Source: Hydrogenophaga sp.
GTDB taxonomy: Bacteria > Pseudomonadota > Gammaproteobacteria > Burkholderiales > Burkholderiaceae_C
DNA length: 9,137 nt
Direction of reading: 5' to 3'
Assembly: GCA_025458415.1 (NCBI GenBank)
Contig: JALOSN010000030.1
Location: forward strand, 1 to 9,137
A program made the translations under genes and the position numbers. This document shows, piece after piece, positions 6,612-9,137 of the stretch. Each line of letters begins with the position of its first letter. Position 1 is the stretch's first letter. The notes beneath the pieces are model-generated. The model was not told the DNA's origin. It did not search any database and was given only the letters and a program-made list of their open reading frames with translations.

Positions 6612-6991
6612 GCGTCGCTGATGCGCCATTCCTGCCCGCACTTTCGACAGCGCACATCCAGTTCGTCGCCACTGGTGTCCGTTCGCAGCACATCGAGGCG
6701 CCCGTGTGTACCACAGCGAGGGCACTGCGCCTGGTTGGCCACGGCCTCGGCATGGCCCAGCAGGTACAGGTAGCGGCGCATCGCCCAGTAGCCCATCCCG
6801 CCGCATGCCACGATGGTGAACAGGTTCATCAGCTGCTCGTCCATCGGCAGGCTGCGGGAACTGCCCTCGATGGCAGCCATCAGTCCGATCAGGCAGAGAA
6901 ACCACAACACCATGTGCGCATGGCCCTGCAGCAGCTCACGTTCGTACCACTTGCGAAAGCCCAGTTTGCGCATGCCCACACCCAGCTTCAT
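6605..6991 (-). CDS. Two-helix membrane protein with C-terminal zinc ribbon, unknown function
   Basis: This is a 128-residue conserved-looking hypothetical protein. A basic, aromatic N-terminus (RKLGFRKWYERELLQGHAH) precedes a hydrophobic segment at about 27-42, then a polar stretch and a second segment at about 54-77. The cytoplasm-like tail has CPRC at 90-93 and CRKC at 115-118, the two knuckles of a zinc ribbon about 21 residues apart. A membrane-anchored zinc ribbon could bind a protein or nucleic acid partner, but no function is established to my knowledge. ATG 6991 is chosen because GGAGG lies eight bases upstream (7000-7004 on the + strand); a TTG seven codons earlier is less likely. 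It lies 35 nt downstream of yihY on the same strand, so the two are probably co-transcribed. Confidence 0.85.
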   Translation of the reverse strand: MKLGVGMRKLGFRKWYERELLQGHAHMVLWFLCLIGLMAAIEGSSRSLPMDEQLMNLFTIVACGGMGYWAMRRYLYLLGHAEAVANQAQCPRCGTHGRLDVLRTDTSGDELDVRCRKCGQEWRISDAP

Positions 6992-6999
6992 TGGTGGTA

Positions 7000-7004
7000 C
7001 CTCC
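7000..7004 (-). promoter_or_regulatory. Ribosome binding site of the zinc-ribbon membrane protein
   Basis: On the minus strand this reads GGAGG, eight bases before the ATG at 6991. It decides against the TTG start at 7012, which would place the site inside the coding sequence. Confidence 0.7.
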
Positions 7005-7026
7005 GGTGACAAGCCCGGCAGCCATG

Positions 7027-8292
7027 CTACATCTGTTCAGCGTCTTTGGGCAGTGGGTCTGATGCCTGCTGCAAGGCCTGGACCAGGGTCAAGCCTTCCC
7101 AGCCGGTGGACCTCCAGAACGCCTGGGTGCTGGTCTTGCGGGCCAGCAAAAGACGCTCGGCCAGGGGTGCCAGCGGCGTCGAGTCCACATCGACCAGCAG
7201 CACATAGCGGCCCTCGATCTCGTCGAGCCGACCCACCCAGTCCATGGCCAGCAGGTGGCCGGTGGTCTCTTCCACTTGCAGGGGATCGACCCGCAGACGC
7301 TGGGCCAGCTCGATCAGGCTCAGCCCGCGCTGCACGCTGCCGGCCGTCAGGTGCAATTCGCCCAGCACCTCCAGCGCGAGCTGAAAGCTCCAGCCCGGCG
7401 TGTCGCCGCGGCGGGCAATGCCCGACAGCAGGCTGGGCAGGTAGGCCGCCACGACCGCGCCCAGCAGCACGATCACCCAGGCCAGGTACATCCAGACCAG
7501 CAGGATCGGCAAGGTCGCAAACGTGCCGTAAACCACCGAGTAGGTGGGCACCTCGGCCAGATACCAGGCCAGCAGCTTCTTGCCGACCTCGAAACCGGTC
7601 GCCACAAATACGCCACCCAGCAGGGCGTGCGCCCAGCGCACATGGGTGTTGGGCACGTAGCGGTACAGGGCCGCCACACCCCAGGTCACCACGCCGAACT
7701 GCAGGGCCTGGAGCAGGAGCTGGGTGGTCCCCCGCATGTCCCCGACAATGCCCCGTGAAGCCCCCAGCAGGAAGGTCGAGAAAGTCAGGCTCAGCGCCAG
7801 CGCCAACGGTCCCAGCGTCAGCACTGCCCAGTACACCAGCACCCGCTGTGTCAGCCCCCGGCTGCGCCGGACGCGCCAGATGTCGTTGAGTTTGCGATCG
7901 ATGGTCAGGATCAAAGCCAGCGCCGTCACCACAAAGACCAGGGCGCCGGTCCAACCCATCTGCCCGGCCTTGGAGGCGAACTGGGTCAGGTATTGAAGAA
8001 CCGGCCGGGCGATGTTCTCGGGAACCATGCTGCCCACCAGCCATTTCTGCAGGGTGTCCTGCAGGCGGTCGAACATGGGAAAGGCACTGAACACGGCCAG
8101 TGCCACGGTGAACAGGGGCACCAGCGAAATCAGGGTGGTGAAGGTCAGGCTGCTGGCGGTGACCCCCAGCCGGTCCTCCCGGAAGCGCTCGCGCAGGGTC
8201 AGGGCCGTGTTGCGCCAGGGGAATCGCAGCAGATCGCGCCACAGGTCGCGCAACAGGGTTTCCAGCGCCCGCAGGCGTTGATTCAGACTCAT
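7027..8292 (-). CDS. YihY/BrkB-family inner-membrane protein with C-terminal extension
   Basis: This 421-residue integral membrane protein belongs to the YihY (formerly 'ribonuclease BN', also BrkB) family. About six hydrophobic helices are visible, near 50-71, 113-131, 152-177, 190-212, 222-245 and 258-285. Family-typical blocks are GVTASSLTFTTLISLVPL (43-60), the RKLNDIWRV loop (133-141) and YSVVYGTFATLPILLVWMYL (251-270). The molecular role is unknown; the old RNase BN label is a misassignment in the literature, and a transport or envelope role is usually guessed. Residues about 300-385 form a soluble domain with SLIELAQRLRVDPLQVEETTGHL and then a strand pair GRYVLLVDVD, resembling a winged-helix fold. 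The start at 8292 has only a weak GGGATGA-like site upstream but leaves the usual N-terminus. It is divergent from the DUF2069 gene across 87 bp and precedes the zinc-ribbon gene. Confidence 0.93.
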   Translation of the reverse strand: MSLNQRLRALETLLRDLWRDLLRFPWRNTALTLRERFREDRLGVTASSLTFTTLISLVPLFTVALAVFSAFPMFDRLQDTLQKWLVGSMVPENIARPVLQYLTQFASKAGQMGWTGALVFVVTALALILTIDRKLNDIWRVRRSRGLTQRVLVYWAVLTLGPLALALSLTFSTFLLGASRGIVGDMRGTTQLLLQALQFGVVTWGVAALYRYVPNTHVRWAHALLGGVFVATGFEVGKKLLAWYLAEVPTYSVVYGTFATLPILLVWMYLAWVIVLLGAVVAAYLPSLLSGIARRGDTPGWSFQLALEVLGELHLTAGSVQRGLSLIELAQRLRVDPLQVEETTGHLLAMDWVGRLDEIEGRYVLLVDVDSTPLAPLAERLLLARKTSTQAFWRSTGWEGLTLVQALQQASDPLPKDAEQM

Positions 8293-8379
8293 GCCGGTAT
8301 CATCCCACGATCGCCAGCCCGGCCGGCCTGCGCTGGGCAGCAACGCCACCTTCGGCTCCCGATTTCCACCCCTGCATCG

Positions 8380-8832
8380 ATGCCATCCAACCCCTCCCCT
8401 GCTGCCGCCGTGCAGTTCACGCGTGCCCTGGCGGTCGGCAGCCTGCTGTCCCTGATTGCCCTTGGACTGGCCTGGGAGCTCTGGCTGGCACCCCTGCGTC
8501 CGGGTGGATCGTGGCTGGTGCTCAAGGTGCTGCCACTGACGCTGCCACTGCCCGGCCTGCTCAAGCACCGCATGTACACCTACCGCTGGCTGAGCCTGCT
8601 GATCTGGCTTTACTTCACCGAGGGTGTGGTGCGCGCCACCAGCGACAGCGGCCTGTCGGCCGTGCTGGCCGGCATCCAGGTGCTCCTTTGCGTGCTGATC
8701 TTTGTTGCCTGCGCCCTGCATGTGCGCGTGCGCCTGAAAGCGGCCGGCAAGGAAGCGGTGGCCGCCGACGCCGCCCGCCACGCGCTGGAAACCGGCGCCC
8801 CGGCCGACCCCACGCCGACTGCAAAACCGTGA
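8380..8832 (+). CDS. DUF2069 small membrane protein
   Basis: This 150-residue protein of unknown function has four predicted hydrophobic helices at about 15-37, 45-61, 67-84 and 91-115. The LVLKVLPLTLPLPGLLKHRMYTYRWLS pattern across 47-73 (LK, PL.LPLPGL, R-YTYRW) is characteristic of DUF2069, as is the following YFTEGV. The last 35 residues are an Ala/Pro-rich hydrophilic tail, longer than in typical members. No clear ribosome binding site precedes ATG 8380, so translation may be leaderless or inefficient. Divergent from yihY; in related genomes, as I remember them, DUF2069, wrbA and yihY genes cluster, and here wrbA is not present between them. Its TGA overlaps the GTG start of the next gene. 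Confidence 0.88.
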   Translation: MPSNPSPAAAVQFTRALAVGSLLSLIALGLAWELWLAPLRPGGSWLVLKVLPLTLPLPGLLKHRMYTYRWLSLLIWLYFTEGVVRATSDSGLSAVLAGIQVLLCVLIFVACALHVRVRLKAAGKEAVAADAARHALETGAPADPTPTAKP

Positions 8833-9137
8833 CCCGCCTGCTCGACCGTCTGCGCAGCCTTGTTGGCGCGCCCCATGTGCTGACGCGCGAGGATGGCACC
8901 GACCTGTCGGCATGGGAACAGGACTGGCGCAAGCGCGCCCATGGTCGGGCTCTGGCCGTGGTCCGCCCCGGCAGCGCCGAAGAAGTGGCAGCGGTCGTGC
9001 GGGCCTGCGCCGCCGCCGGGCACAGCATCGTGCCGCAGGGTGGCAACACCGGCCTGGTCGTGGGTTCGGTGCCGGACGACAGCGGCTCGCAGGTGCTGCT
9101 CAGCCTGTGCCGGCTGAACCGCGTCCGTGAAATCGAC
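8829..9137 (+). CDS. FAD-linked oxidase / D-2-hydroxyacid dehydrogenase, N-terminal part
   Basis: The first 103 residues of a gene cut by the window end are present. RPGSAEEVAAVVRACAAAGHSIVPQ leads into PQGGNTGLVVGSVP at 69-82, the pyrophosphate-binding loop of the vanillyl-alcohol-oxidase-type FAD domain (FAD_binding_4). The Gly-Gly-Asn-Thr-Gly-Leu version of this loop is typical of D-2-hydroxyglutarate dehydrogenases and related D-lactate/glycolate oxidase subunits, which oxidise D-2-hydroxyacids to 2-oxoacids. The N-terminal region has D22 and the W29-E-Q-D-W33 pair seen in that subgroup. The start is GTG at 8829, overlapping the upstream TGA as GTGA, a typical translational coupling arrangement. 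The catalytic C-terminal domain lies outside the window, so the exact substrate cannot be assigned. Confidence 0.88.
   Translation, partial: MTRLLDRLRSLVGAPHVLTREDGTDLSAWEQDWRKRAHGRALAVVRPGSAEEVAAVVRACAAAGHSIVPQGGNTGLVVGSVPDDSGSQVLLSLCRLNRVREID

Noticed and set aside
8319..8328. CCGGCCGGCC palindrome in the yihY-DUF2069 gap as an operator
   Set aside because: Short self-complementary GC runs are expected by chance at this base composition, and there is no paired copy nearby.
7027..8913. A 628-codon minus-strand frame extending yihY upstream
   Set aside because: The added part is antisense to the DUF2069 gene and low in hydrophobic or conserved segments; YihY proteins normally begin near the ATG at 8292.
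1..9137. Defence island, toxin-antitoxin pair, prophage or CRISPR array
   Set aside because: All intervals are filled by metabolic or membrane genes with uniform base composition; no recombinase, nuclease, repeats at regular spacing or small paired toxin-like genes are visible.

Overview
The window is GC-rich chromosomal DNA with densely packed genes. Gene content and protein style suggest a betaproteobacterium of the order Burkholderiales, probably Comamonadaceae (Hydrogenophaga/Acidovorax-like). This placement is inferred from remembered families (an intracellular PHB depolymerase starting MLYQ, MetY, DUF2069, YihY with a C-terminal extension), not from a search. I see no tRNA, rRNA, CRISPR array, insertion sequence or other mobile element, and no stretch over 300 bases without a gene.

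Layout, left to right: a small cupin protein (+), whose stop codon directly abuts that of a glutathione S-transferase-like gene (-). Divergent from the latter is an intracellular polyhydroxybutyrate depolymerase, phaZ (+). A strong GC hairpin at 2435-2452 separates phaZ from a convergent two-CBS-domain protein (-). Across a 162-bp divergent promoter region lies metY, an O-acetylhomoserine sulfhydrylase (+). It is followed with 2-3 nt gaps by an alpha/beta hydrolase and a bacterial cytochrome P450, apparently one transcription unit. Convergent to the P450 are a small two-helix membrane protein with a zinc ribbon and, upstream of it on the same strand, a YihY-family inner-membrane protein. Divergent from yihY is a DUF2069 membrane protein, whose stop overlaps the GTG start of a FAD-linked oxidase gene that runs off the window end.

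Most of this looks like core housekeeping: sulfur amino acid synthesis, storage polymer turnover and membrane proteins. The least explained parts are the metY-hydrolase-P450 unit with a divergent CBS sensor, the GST-like protein that appears to have lost its family's serine motif and a short helix segment, and the uncharacterised zinc-ribbon membrane protein downstream of yihY. I found no clear evidence of a wholly new multi-gene system.
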